Under the pieces are notes generated by a model. The model saw only the letters and a program-made list of their open reading frames with translations. It had not been told where the DNA came from and searched no databases. This document shows positions 8,092 to 17,834 of a stretch of 60,562 nt of DNA, one piece after another; the first letter of the stretch is position 1, and the number at the start of each line of letters is the position of its first letter. A program made the position numbers and the translations under genes. Origin of the DNA: Elusimicrobiota bacterium (lineage in GTDB: Bacteria > Elusimicrobiota > Elusimicrobia > UBA1565 > UBA9628). The stretch spans positions 1 to 60,562 of the forward strand of contig DAHVWT010000005.1 in the NCBI GenBank assembly GCA_027327915.1, in the 5' to 3' direction.

Positions 8092-9318
8092 TCAAACCAC
8101 CGCCAGAAGGGCGAAATGGAGATACTCCGTCTCCGGCATCGCGAGAAGAATGGGATGGTCCGGGGACTGGGTCCGAAGAGCCTCGATCCTCGTGGGCCGA
8201 CCCGCCTTGGCCTGCGCCGCGCGCAGCATGTCGACAAAGAGCTCGCGGCTGACGTGATGGGAACAGCTCGAGGTCGCGAGCAAGCCGCCCTCCGCAAGCG
8301 CCTCCAGCGCCCGGGCGTTCATCGCCGCGTACGCCCGGAGGGCGCGGCCCAGGTCCTTTTTGGAAGGGCAGAGATTAGGCGGGTCCATCATGATGAAATC
8401 AGGCTTGAAGTCCGCGCTCCCTTCCTTGAGGCCGCGAAGAAACTCCAGGGAGTCTCCCTCGACCCATCGGATTTTCGCGTCGACCCCGTTCAACACGGCG
8501 TTCTCCCGCGCCAGGCGAACCGCCTCGCCGGAGCTCTCGACGCCGAGCACCTCCAGGGCGCCGAATTTGGCCGCGTTCAGGGCGAAGCCGCCCGAGTAGG
8601 AGTACAGATCGAGCACGCGCCGTCCCCGTGCGTAGCGCCGTATGAAGGAACGGTTCTCCCTTTGGTCGAAGTAATAGCCCGTCTTCTGCCCGCGCCCCAA
8701 CGCCACTTTGAAACGGATGCCGTCGTGGACGATCTCGACCTCTTCGGGCGCCGAGCCCAGAAGGACGCGGTCCTCCATGGAAAGCCCCTCCAAGGCCCGC
8801 ATCCTGTGGGAATTCCTCAGATAAATCGCCGAGACCGGCGCCAAGGCCCCGAGCGCCGCGGCGAGACGGTCCAGGCGCGCATCGATCCCGGCGCAAAGAG
8901 CCTCGATGACGAGGACGCCGCCGAAACGGTCGATCACAAGCCCCGGAAGACCGTCCGACTCCCCGAAGCACCAGCGATAGGCGGACTCTCCGGGAAAAAG
9001 GCTCTCCCTTCTCGCGAGAGCCTGACCGAGCCGCTGCCGGAAAAGCTCATCGAGCGCCCCCTCGGAGAGAGGTCCGCGGGAAAGCAGCCGCACGGCGATC
9101 AGGCTGCGGGGATGGTAGAATCCGCAGCCCAGGAATCGCCCTCCCGCTGAAAAGACCTCGGCCAGGGAGCCCGCCCCCGCCTCTCCCTCGACGGAGGATA
9201 TCTCGTTGGAAAAGACCCACAGATGCCCGGCGAGGAGGCGGTCTTCCTCGCGGGCCTTGAGCCGGACGCGCGGCAACTTCCCGCCGGCAGGCAGGGCCAC
9301 GGCCGCCTCAGCAGCCAT
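8092..9318 (-). CDS. rlmI: Class I SAM-dependent rRNA methyltransferase (RlmI-like, PUA + Rossmann)
   Basis: GHLWVFSNEI, VLDLYSYSGGFALNAAKFGA, MMDPPNLCPSKKDL. Confidence 0.85.
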   Translation of the reverse strand: MAAEAAVALPAGGKLPRVRLKAREEDRLLAGHLWVFSNEISSVEGEAGAGSLAEVFSAGGRFLGCGFYHPRSLIAVRLLSRGPLSEGALDELFRQRLGQALARRESLFPGESAYRWCFGESDGLPGLVIDRFGGVLVIEALCAGIDARLDRLAAALGALAPVSAIYLRNSHRMRALEGLSMEDRVLLGSAPEEVEIVHDGIRFKVALGRGQKTGYYFDQRENRSFIRRYARGRRVLDLYSYSGGFALNAAKFGALEVLGVESSGEAVRLARENAVLNGVDAKIRWVEGDSLEFLRGLKEGSADFKPDFIMMDPPNLCPSKKDLGRALRAYAAMNARALEALAEGGLLATSSCSHHVSRELFVDMLRAAQAKAGRPTRIEALRTQSPDHPILLAMPETEYLHFALLAVV

Positions 9319-10072
9319 GGACTTCGACGGCTTCTCCGATCCGGACACGATGTTCCTCGGCAAAATTCGCCTCCTTTATCGCCAATTCCACGTAGCCGCT
9401 CGAGGCGGCAAGCGCGACGGCGCGGTTATCAGGCGCCTCGCAGTAAGCGCGCAGCAGGCGGCCCGCGTCCTTGCCCCGGAATAGGACGCGCGCTTCGCCC
9501 CCGACTGCGGCGGCCTCGATATTGGTCACGGCGTTCCCGAATCCATCCACGTAGACGATCTCGCCGGTGAGGCGCCCGCGGCTCCGGCGAGGCGGCGGGA
9601 ACGGCTCCGTCCGCGCGGGCTTGACGGCGGGGCCGAGGCGCGAGGGCGCCGCGCCCAACCAAAGCCTGGCCGCGGCCGGAGCGAAAACATCCCGGCCGTG
9701 AAAGGTGCCGCTGACGCGCGACAGGCCCCAGCGCGAGACATCCACCTCGCGGAACTCCCGCGGCGGCTTTTCAAGCCACGCCAAGGCGCCGTTGTCCGGC
9801 GCCAGATATTGCCGGCCGTCGCTTCGCGCCCACAGGATCCTGCGCGCGCCGCCCACTCCCGGGTCCACGACGACGACGAAGATGGAGCGCGGCGGAAAAA
9901 AGCTCGCGCTCGTGCGCAGGCAGAAAGCCGCGGCGCGAATGTCGTGGCGCGCGATGCCGTGGCTGAGATCGATCACCGGCGCTCCTGGAGCGATGCCGGC
10001 GATCACGCCCTTCATGACGCCGACGTAGGGGTCCTTCGACCCGAAATCCGTAAGAAGAACGATCGGTCCCAT
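9308..10072 (-). CDS. SAM hydroxide adenosyltransferase / chlorinase-fluorinase family protein (DUF62)
   Basis: MGPIVLLTDFGSKDPYVGVMKGVI, VVVDPGVGG, VYVDGFGNAVTNI. Confidence 0.9.
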   Translation of the reverse strand: MGPIVLLTDFGSKDPYVGVMKGVIAGIAPGAPVIDLSHGIARHDIRAAAFCLRTSASFFPPRSIFVVVVDPGVGGARRILWARSDGRQYLAPDNGALAWLEKPPREFREVDVSRWGLSRVSGTFHGRDVFAPAAARLWLGAAPSRLGPAVKPARTEPFPPPRRSRGRLTGEIVYVDGFGNAVTNIEAAAVGGEARVLFRGKDAGRLLRAYCEAPDNRAVALAASSGYVELAIKEANFAEEHRVRIGEAVEVHGC

Positions 10073-10100
10073 GCGATCAAAGCCTCCGGCCGGAGTCGGG

Positions 10101-10697
10101 CTAATAGCCCTCTTGGCCGCCGGAGGAGAGCCTGCTCAAATCCGTCAGCGGCACGCCCAAGCGGCATTGGGCGCAGACGCCCTGGGGACAAGCTTCGAGG
10201 GGATAATTGACCAGCGCGCGCGCGGGCACCGCGAGCGCGAGACCGGAGTTCGACCTGTCGACAAGGGCGCCGACGCCGACCACTTTCGCCCCATACGCGA
10301 GCGCGAGGCCCGCCAATTCCCCCGTCAAGCGCCCGGTCGTGAGGACGTCCACCGCGACGAGCACGCGCTCGCCCCGCTCGATCTTGAAGTCGCGCCTGAA
10401 GGCCATCGAGCCGTCGGAGCGCTCGGCGAAAATCGCGCGGCATTTCTTGATCCGCGCCAGCTCCTGGCCCAGGACCAAGGACGCCGCCCCGGGCGTCACG
10501 ACGACGTCCAAGGGCTGGGGGAATTTGGCCGCCAGGGCCTTCGAGAGCTTCTGGGCCACATGCGGGTATTGAAGGACAAGCGCCGCTTGGATATAGATCG
10601 GCGTGTGGAGGCCGCCGGCAAGCTGAAAATGTCCCGACACGATGGCGCCGTGCTCCTCGAGGAGACCCAGCGCGTCGGTCTTGTTCATGGCCGGCAT
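10101..10697 (-). CDS. pyrE: Orotate phosphoribosyltransferase
   Basis: AIVSGHFQLAGGLHTPIYIQAALVLQYP, VLVAVDVLTTGRLTGEL (PRPP loop region). Confidence 0.8.
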   Translation of the reverse strand: MPAMNKTDALGLLEEHGAIVSGHFQLAGGLHTPIYIQAALVLQYPHVAQKLSKALAAKFPQPLDVVVTPGAASLVLGQELARIKKCRAIFAERSDGSMAFRRDFKIERGERVLVAVDVLTTGRLTGELAGLALAYGAKVVGVGALVDRSNSGLALAVPARALVNYPLEACPQGVCAQCRLGVPLTDLSRLSSGGQEGY

Positions 10698-10704
10698 GGT
10701 CGGC

Positions 10705-12924
10705 TCATGATCGCGCGGCGGCCCGGGCGCCGCGCCGGGCGCGCAGGATCGCCGCCTCGACTTCGTGGGCGCCCATCTTTCGCAAATCCAGGTCGATATT
10801 AGGATGGTTGAGATTCCCTCGGACATGAAAGGAGATCGCTGGGCGCCCCGCCTCGTCCACGAGATATTCCGGCAAAGGAGCCCGATAATGCGCCAGATGG
10901 GTCAGCACCCGCAAGTCGACGGTCTCGTCGGCGAAATCGGCGCTGCCGTCCGCGAAAGCGGAGAATTCGGGGCTCCTGACATAAAAGTAGCGGCTGTCGA
11001 CGCGGCCGCGCTTGACGATATAATTCGCGCCGATGCGGCTGAAGCCGAAGCTGCGCGGGTACGCGGTCGCGGCGTTGAAGATGGCAAGGTGATTCAAACG
11101 GTACATATAGATATACGGGAGAAACAGTATTTTAAGAATTTTGCTCGACTTTTGGACACTTTTGATGTCTCCCACGCGCCCCGGCCCCAAGGTCGCGGCG
11201 AGGGAGCCGTTCAAGGCGCGCAGGGCGGGCGTCAGGCCGTCCATCGACCATCGGAGAGCCGCCCGGTCGATAGAAAAATCCTTCCCGACGATTCCGAAAA
11301 TTTTGAGATTTCCGGACAAGGCCGGGAAGCTCCTCGGAAGGCTGTACTTCAGGGTTTTGACCCACGCCTCATCCCCGTCCCCGGATGACGCATAGGGATG
11401 CTCGCGCGGAGATCCGTAATGCTCCACGATTTTCTCGAACAAGGACGCCGACCTCTCCCAATCGGCGCGGTTGATCGATCCCGCCACCGAGAGGCGTTTT
11501 AAGCGGGGGAGGCCGTCGAGGCGGCCGCTCAACCGCGCCGCCAACTTGCCCCATCCGAAAAAAAGTTTTTCGATGGAGAGCGTCCTTCCCGCGAGAGTCG
11601 CCGTGCCCTTGATCCCGCGGAAAAACTCGTCAAGCCACCGGACCGTTCCGCGCGAGACCGCCCAGTCGATGGTGGAAAGATTTTCCCGCGCCTGGGCCAG
11701 CACATCCGCGCCAAGAACGTCGAAATCGGGCGTCGACAGCCGCGCCTTGTCCCATTGGATCCGGGCGGAAGGAACTCTCCATTTTCCCCCTTCTCCCGAC
11801 ATGGAGACACTCGCCTTCACGTCCCCATCGGCGGCAAATTTCATCGGTGGAGAAACCAAGGCCTCCAAACGCTTGAGCGAGGGCGCCTGAGCCTCGATAT
11901 CCGCGTGCCACAGGACATCGGGACCCGAATCGTCGAAAACGCCGCCGCCCTGAAGACGCGCCTCGGGCAAGAGCGCCGTCAAGGAATCAACGCGCAGGGC
12001 CTTTCCGCTCCACCGCGCCCGGCCGCTCCAACGGGCGGCCGGCAACGTCGCGCGGCTGGGCTTGCCGATCCATTTCCGAGGAATGTCCAGAGAGACCGCG
12101 GGAGACTCGACATCGATGCTTATATCCGGCTCCGGAAAGCCGCCGATCCTAACACGGCCCTTGATATCCCCAAGGCCGGCGACATGAAGTCCCAGGTCTG
12201 AATTCTCGACCGTCGCGCGGCGCCAATCCAACATCCGCGCGCTGATGGCTCCCTTGCCGCGTCCGGAGCCGTTGAAGCGCGTTCCCGCCACGATCCAATC
12301 CCAATCCGCCTTCCATTCGAACGGCAAGGACCCGGAGGAGCGCCATGGCCCCGCCCCAACGCGAAGGTTCTCGAGGCGCAGGTCGGATCCCCCTTCCCGG
12401 CTCCTGAACCGGGCAGCGCCGTTGTCGATGCGGATTCGCTCGACGGACCAGGCGACGGGAAGGCCCATGAGCCGCTCCGGAACCGCCTGGGCGGCAGCCC
12501 TGACCCTGGGGCGGCCGGGAGGGCTCCAACCCGCGGAGGGCCATTCGAGCTCAGGGCCGTCGAGGGCCAGCGTCACGAAGCGGATCCGGCGCTCACGAAG
12601 AAGAGAGGCGATACTGACGGTCAAGAGGGCCGAACGACACTGGAAAGCGGGCGGCGAACCCTCCTTGTCGTAAACGGCGAGCCCGCGGATGCGAAGTCCG
12701 CGGGGCGTCACGAAGACCCTTCGGATCGACACGGGCCTCCCCGTAGCCACGCCTAAGCCCTCCGTGATAGCCGCCTTGAGGCGCTCCGGATTCTTCGCCC
12801 GCTCCAGATACCCGAAGGCCGCGACAAGGGCGATGCTGGCAAGGACGGCGAGCCCCATAAGAATTCCCCCCGCGATTTTGAACGCGAGGAGAAGGCGGCG
12901 GAGCGCCCGGCGGGAAGGCGCCAT
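10705..12924 (-). CDS. AsmA/TamB-like inner-membrane-anchored envelope protein
   Basis: 739 aa; N-terminal TM, long beta-rich region, AsmA-type C-terminus (LTHLAHYRAPLPEYLVDEAGRPAISFHVRGNLNHPNIDLDL). Confidence 0.65.
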   Translation of the reverse strand: MAPSRRALRRLLLAFKIAGGILMGLAVLASIALVAAFGYLERAKNPERLKAAITEGLGVATGRPVSIRRVFVTPRGLRIRGLAVYDKEGSPPAFQCRSALLTVSIASLLRERRIRFVTLALDGPELEWPSAGWSPPGRPRVRAAAQAVPERLMGLPVAWSVERIRIDNGAARFRSREGGSDLRLENLRVGAGPWRSSGSLPFEWKADWDWIVAGTRFNGSGRGKGAISARMLDWRRATVENSDLGLHVAGLGDIKGRVRIGGFPEPDISIDVESPAVSLDIPRKWIGKPSRATLPAARWSGRARWSGKALRVDSLTALLPEARLQGGGVFDDSGPDVLWHADIEAQAPSLKRLEALVSPPMKFAADGDVKASVSMSGEGGKWRVPSARIQWDKARLSTPDFDVLGADVLAQARENLSTIDWAVSRGTVRWLDEFFRGIKGTATLAGRTLSIEKLFFGWGKLAARLSGRLDGLPRLKRLSVAGSINRADWERSASLFEKIVEHYGSPREHPYASSGDGDEAWVKTLKYSLPRSFPALSGNLKIFGIVGKDFSIDRAALRWSMDGLTPALRALNGSLAATLGPGRVGDIKSVQKSSKILKILFLPYIYMYRLNHLAIFNAATAYPRSFGFSRIGANYIVKRGRVDSRYFYVRSPEFSAFADGSADFADETVDLRVLTHLAHYRAPLPEYLVDEAGRPAISFHVRGNLNHPNIDLDLRKMGAHEVEAAILRARRGARAAARS

Positions 12925-12933
12925 GGCGGAGCC

Positions 12934-13659
12934 TTACTTCGCCGGCGCGGGCGCCGCGCTCCCTTGCGAGGCGACGAACGTCCATAAGCCGGCGATATCC
13001 AGAGCGCAGCGGCGCAGGACGTCGAGGAACGCCACCGAGTGGGGGAAAAAAGCCTTCAGGGCGGCGAGCGTCATGACCGCGTTGCCGAGACCGATGAGGG
13101 AGATCGAGAAGAGAACCCCTCCCGCCATATGAAGGTCGGGCTGGGAAACGTCTCCCACGGACGCCAGGGTTTCCAGGAGATGAAAAGCGAGCCCCACGCC
13201 CATCATCCCGGCAACGGCGCCCAGGGAATTCCAACCCGGGCGAATCCAGACCGCGACTCGAAAAACCAAGAGCGCCGCCAGGGCCGGCACTGGCGCGAGA
13301 TACGGCGCCAAGGCGACGAAGGCGTTCGACTTGGAAAGCTTCACGTGCCCTCCCTCGGGACTCGCCTTGAATTCATAAATATGGCCGCCGAAGGCCCAGG
13401 CGGCGGCCGCGTGGGCCGACTCATGTCCCAAGACGTAAAGCCCGCGCAGCATCGAGGCGGTCCGCCTTGCGGCCGGACCACGCCCCGCGCGGCTCCACAG
13501 CCAAAGCAGAGCGTACCCCAAGAAACCGCCGAAAAAGGGAAGGGCGGCGGCCTTTTGCGCCGCGGCCGCCCCGGAGGCGGCGCGCAGGAGCTCCCACCAA
13601 AGCGCGACCACGACCGGAAAAAGCAAAAGCCCGACGGCGAATTTGAGGATATTTTTCAA
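12934..13659 (-). CDS. Polytopic membrane protein with HExxH, M50-like metalloprotease candidate
   Basis: GHESAHAAAAWAFGGHIYEF (HESAH) between TM helices. Confidence 0.6.
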   Translation of the reverse strand: MKNILKFAVGLLLFPVVVALWWELLRAASGAAAAQKAAALPFFGGFLGYALLWLWSRAGRGPAARRTASMLRGLYVLGHESAHAAAAWAFGGHIYEFKASPEGGHVKLSKSNAFVALAPYLAPVPALAALLVFRVAVWIRPGWNSLGAVAGMMGVGLAFHLLETLASVGDVSQPDLHMAGGVLFSISLIGLGNAVMTLAALKAFFPHSVAFLDVLRRCALDIAGLWTFVASQGSAAPAPAK

Positions 13660-13671
13660 GGGAAGACTCCT

Positions 13672-14130
13672 CTACTCAACCATGTCGTCTTCATAGGATA
13701 CGCGCCGCGCCTTGAGTTCGGTTTTCCACCGGCCCAAGACTCCCGGCATCCTCTCGCAGCAGAGCCTAGCCCAACGGCCTCGGGGAGGGGAAAAAAGATC
13801 GCAGCCCGTCTGGAACCAGACGTAAGCGTATTTCAGCGAGCTTTCGGAGACCCGCTCGTCGCGCTCGAAGCGCAAAAGGGTGGATTGAGCCTTGTAGGCG
13901 TCGGGCGCCAAACGGCCGGCCTTGAGTTCCCCGTCAAGCTTCATCTGGCGCCGACGGAGCGCCGCGTCGTAATGAGCCGCTTTGCTCTCGGGATGCTCCT
14001 GCCAGTCCAGATACTTGAGGCCTTCCGCGTAGGCTTGCCTCGCGCGCAGACTCAAGTCCGTCCAGGCCAAAACGAAAGCCAGGGCCCATCCCCCCAACAC
14101 GACAAGAAGCGCTTTTCCGTACAACTTCAT
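13672..14130 (-). CDS. Single-TM hypothetical protein
   Basis: N-terminal TM MKLYGKALLVVLGGWALAFVLAW; ATGA overlap with the upstream response regulator. Confidence 0.65.
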   Translation of the reverse strand: MKLYGKALLVVLGGWALAFVLAWTDLSLRARQAYAEGLKYLDWQEHPESKAAHYDAALRRRQMKLDGELKAGRLAPDAYKAQSTLLRFERDERVSESSLKYAYVWFQTGCDLFSPPRGRWARLCCERMPGVLGRWKTELKARRVSYEDDMVE

Positions 14131-14522
14131 CGGGAATCCAAAATACGGTGCAGCGCCGCCTTGAACTCCTCCTGAGGAACGGGCTTGGCGAAGACGTCCT
14201 TGACATTGGGCTCCTGGCGGATGATCTCCACCGTCGTCGTCTCGGTATAGCGGCCGCTGACGACGATGATCGGGATGCGGGAGGCCTCCCGATCCTGCTG
14301 CATGCGCCGAAGAACCTCGAAGCCGCCGTAGCGCGGGAGCATCAGGTCGAGAATGAGCAAGTCGGGTTTAAGGGTCTTGACCTTTTCCAGGGCGGTCGCC
14401 CCGTCCCCCGCTGTTTGCGCCAGAAAACCCTCGTTTTTGACGAGAAGCTCCAGAAGATCGAGGGACCCCTCGTCGTCATCAACGATCAAGACGAGTTTGC
14501 TGAAGGAGACGGGGCCTGCCAT
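14127..14522 (-). CDS. Single-domain response regulator (receiver)
   Basis: VLIVDDDEGSLDLLELL, PDLLILDLMLPRYGG, FAKPV. Confidence 0.9.
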   Translation of the reverse strand: MAGPVSFSKLVLIVDDDEGSLDLLELLVKNEGFLAQTAGDGATALEKVKTLKPDLLILDLMLPRYGGFEVLRRMQQDREASRIPIIVVSGRYTETTTVEIIRQEPNVKDVFAKPVPQEEFKAALHRILDSR

Positions 14523-14542
14523 GGGCGTTTTCTAACCTGGGA

Positions 14543-17437
14543 TCAATTCCACGGAGGGCAGGCGCAGACGAGATTGCGGTCTCCGTAGGCATTGTCGATG
14601 CGCCCCACGAAAGGCCAGAACTTGCGTTCCCGCGTCCACGGCGCCGGAAACGCCGCCTTGTCGCGGCCGTAGGGATGGCGCCAGTCGTCGGAGGCGATCA
14701 TCAGGGCCGTGTGAGGGGCGTTTTTCAAAGGGTTGTCGGTTCGGTCGGATCGTCCCGCCTCGATGTCCCGGATCTCGCCGCGGATCAAGATCATCGCGTC
14801 CACGAAACGGTCGATCTCCTCCTTGGACTCGCTCTCGGTCGGTTCGATCATGAGCGTTCCGGCGACCGGCCAGGAGACGGTCGGCGCGTGAAAGCCGTAA
14901 TCCATAAGCCGCTTGGCCACGTCCTCGACCGTGACGCCCGCGCTGTCCTTGAACGCCCTCAAATCCAGCAGGCACTCATGGGCGATCAAGCCTCCCCGTC
15001 CGCGGTAGAGCAGGGGATAATGGCTCGAAAGCCGTCGCGCGACGTAATTGGCGCTCAAAATGGCGGCTTGAGTGGCCCTCGTGAGGCCCTCGCCGCCCAA
15101 CTGCCTGATATAGAGCCACGCAATCGGCAGGATGGACGCTGAACCGAACGGCGCGGCGGACACGGCTCCGAGATCCCGGGCTCCGACGCGGGCGAGGGGA
15201 TGGCGCGGCATGAAGGGCGCCAGGTGCTTGTCCGCGGCGATGGGACCCATCCCAGGACCGCCGCCGCCGTGAGGGATGCAGAAGGTCTTGTGGAGGTTGA
15301 GGTGGCAAACGTCCGCGCCAACCTCCCCCACCCGGCAGAGCCCGACGAGGGCGTTTAAGTTCGCGCCGTCAAGATAGACTTGGCCGCCTGCCTCGTGGAC
15401 GAGCCGGCAGATCTCCTTGAGGCCCTCCTCGAACACGCCGTGAGTGGAGGGATAGGTGATCATGATCGCGGCCAGCTCCCGTGAATTCGCCGCGATTTTC
15501 CGTTTGAGATCCTCCCTGTCGATCGAGCCGTCCGATGTCGTCTCGACCGGAACGGCCGAGAAGCCGGCCGCCGCGGCCGAGGCGGGATTCGTGCCGTGAG
15601 CCGATCGTGGAATCAGACAGACGCGGCGGCGCCCCTCCCCCCGCGACTCGTGATAGCGCCGAATCGCCATGAGCCCCGTGTATTCCCCCTGGGAGCCGGC
15701 GTTGGGCTGGAAGGAAACGGCATCGAACCCCGTGATCTCCTTGATCGCATCCGCGAGGCCCTCCAGGATCTTTGCCCATCCCTTGGCCTGCGCCGCGGGG
15801 ACGAAAGGATGGAGGCCCGTCACCGAGGGGATATCCAACGAGCGCATCTCGGAGGCGCTGTTGAGCTTCATCGTGCAGGATCCCAGTGGAATCATGGAGT
15901 GAACGAGCGAGACGTCCCGATTCTCAAGGCGCTTCATGTAGCGCATGAGCTCGGTCTCGGAACGAAAGCTGTTGAAAACGGGGTGGGTAAGATACGCGCC
16001 CGCGCGGCGCAGGGCCGGCTCGAACTCCCCGGAGGCCGCTCGCAGGAGCTTCGCGACATCGAGATGAGCGCGCTTGCCGGCGGCGAAAACGCGCAACAGC
16101 CTCTCGACATCCGCCTCCGAGGCGGCTTCGTCCATGGAAACGCAAAATCCTTCATCCACCTCGCGGAGATTCACGCGAGCCCTCTCAGCCGCGGCGAGGA
16201 TGCGCTTTTGGGCCGAAGGACTGGCCTCGACCAAGACCGTGTCGAAGAAAGGCTCCGGTCCGGTGCGGTAGCCGAGTTTTTGAAGGCCCAGGGCAAGAGC
16301 CGAGGCGAGGCGTCGGATCCTCAACGCGATGCGCTTGAGGCCCTCGGGCCCATGGTAGACGGCGTAAAACGAGGCGATGACCGCGAGGAGGGCCTGCGCC
16401 GTGCAGATATTCGACGTCGCCTTCTCCCGGCGTATGTGCTGCTCGCGCGTCTGGAGCGCGAGCCTCAAGGCCGGCCTCCCCGAGCCGTCTTTCGAGACTC
16501 CCACGATTCTCCCGGGGATGAGCCGTTGGTGTTCCTTGCGCGTCGCGAAGAACGCGGCGTGGGGCCCGCCGTAGCCCAGAGGGACGCCGAAACGCTGTGC
16601 CGAGCCCAGCGCGATGTCGGCGCCGAGATCTCCCGGCGGCTTCAAAAGGGTCAAGGCGAGCAAATCGCAGGCCACCGCCGTCAGGGCTCCCGCTTCGTGG
16701 GCTTTGCGCGAGACTTCCGCGATGTTCGGCGGGATGCCTCCCCGCGTCTCCGGGTACTGGATCAAGACGCCCACGGGCTTGCGCCCGAAGTCCCACGACT
16801 CCGGATCCGAAACCACGAGCTCGATTCCAAGGGCCGCGGCGCGGGTGCGCAGGACGGCCAGAGTCTGCGGATGACAGCGGTCGCCGGCGAAAAAGGGCCC
16901 CGGCGCCTCCGGACCCTGATGGGCGGCCAGGCACAGCGTCATCGACTCGGCCGCAGCCGTCGCCTCATCGAGGAGCGAGGCGTTCGACACCGGCAGGCCG
17001 GTCAAATCCTCGATCATGGTCTGGAAGTTGAGGAGGGCCTCGAGACGGCCTTGCGATATTTCAGCCTGGTAGGGCGTATAGGGCGTATACCAACCAGGAT
17101 TTTCAAGGATCCCGCGCCGTATGGCGGCGGGAAGGATCGTCTCGTAATAACCCATCCCGATGTAGGATCTGTAAATTTCGTTTTGAGCCGCCAGAGCCTC
17201 AAGCTCCCGGAAGGCCTCCTCCTCGCCCAAGGCCGGCCCGAGCTTGAGCGGCCGGCTCAGACGCAGCTCCTCCGGAACGGCCGCGGCCGCGAGGGCCTCC
17301 AGGGAGCCGTGCCCGACCGCCTCCAGCATCGATCGGATCGATTTCGAATCGAGGCCGATATGGCGTGACGAGAAGCCGGAAGACTCCGCGGACTCGGTTT
17401 CGCCCGCGCGCTTAGCCGCCGCGTCAGTGGCCCGCAT
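14543..17437 (-). CDS. gcvP: Glycine dehydrogenase (decarboxylating), full-length P protein
   Basis: SRHIGLDSKSIRSML, NASLLDEATAAAE, PLGSCTMKLN, NLHKTFCIPHGGGGPGMGPI. Confidence 0.97.
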   Translation of the reverse strand: MRATDAAAKRAGETESAESSGFSSRHIGLDSKSIRSMLEAVGHGSLEALAAAAVPEELRLSRPLKLGPALGEEEAFRELEALAAQNEIYRSYIGMGYYETILPAAIRRGILENPGWYTPYTPYQAEISQGRLEALLNFQTMIEDLTGLPVSNASLLDEATAAAESMTLCLAAHQGPEAPGPFFAGDRCHPQTLAVLRTRAAALGIELVVSDPESWDFGRKPVGVLIQYPETRGGIPPNIAEVSRKAHEAGALTAVACDLLALTLLKPPGDLGADIALGSAQRFGVPLGYGGPHAAFFATRKEHQRLIPGRIVGVSKDGSGRPALRLALQTREQHIRREKATSNICTAQALLAVIASFYAVYHGPEGLKRIALRIRRLASALALGLQKLGYRTGPEPFFDTVLVEASPSAQKRILAAAERARVNLREVDEGFCVSMDEAASEADVERLLRVFAAGKRAHLDVAKLLRAASGEFEPALRRAGAYLTHPVFNSFRSETELMRYMKRLENRDVSLVHSMIPLGSCTMKLNSASEMRSLDIPSVTGLHPFVPAAQAKGWAKILEGLADAIKEITGFDAVSFQPNAGSQGEYTGLMAIRRYHESRGEGRRRVCLIPRSAHGTNPASAAAAGFSAVPVETTSDGSIDREDLKRKIAANSRELAAIMITYPSTHGVFEEGLKEICRLVHEAGGQVYLDGANLNALVGLCRVGEVGADVCHLNLHKTFCIPHGGGGPGMGPIAADKHLAPFMPRHPLARVGARDLGAVSAAPFGSASILPIAWLYIRQLGGEGLTRATQAAILSANYVARRLSSHYPLLYRGRGGLIAHECLLDLRAFKDSAGVTVEDVAKRLMDYGFHAPTVSWPVAGTLMIEPTESESKEEIDRFVDAMILIRGEIRDIEAGRSDRTDNPLKNAPHTALMIASDDWRHPYGRDKAAFPAPWTRERKFWPFVGRIDNAYGDRNLVCACPPWN

Positions 17438-17834
17438 GAGCCGCGGCATCCGTCTTGAGGAAGGCCTCATAGGCGGCCTGATCAAGGAGCTTTTTCATCT
17501 GCGCCGGATCGGAGGGCTTGAGCTTGAAGAGCCAGCCCTCGTCGTATGGAGACCGGTTGGGAAGAGCGGGATCCTTCGCGATCTCGACGTTGACGGCCGC
17601 GACCTCGCCCGCAACGGGAGCATAGATGTCGAACGCCGCCTTGACGGACTCGACGACGCCGACCGCCTGGCCGGCGGAAACCTTGCTTCCGATCTTGGGC
17701 GTATCGACGAAGACGATGTCGCCGATCTCCTTTTGGGCGTGGTCCGAAAGCCCGACCCAAACGAGGCCATCGGATTCGGAGGACCAGGCCCACTCGTGCG
17801 TCCGCGCGTACCGGCAGGAAGCGGGATTAGGCAT
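17424..17834 (-). CDS. gcvH: Glycine cleavage system H protein
   Basis: YARTHEWAW, VGVVESVKAAFDIYAPVAGEV (lipoyl-lysine site). Confidence 0.96.
   Translation of the reverse strand: MPNPASCRYARTHEWAWSSESDGLVWVGLSDHAQKEIGDIVFVDTPKIGSKVSAGQAVGVVESVKAAFDIYAPVAGEVAAVNVEIAKDPALPNRSPYDEGWLFKLKPSDPAQMKKLLDQAAYEAFLKTDAAAHAGH

Noticed and set aside
15596-17368. 590-aa plus-strand ORF across gcvP
   Set aside because: Antisense shadow of gcvP, no recognisable domain, no RBS.
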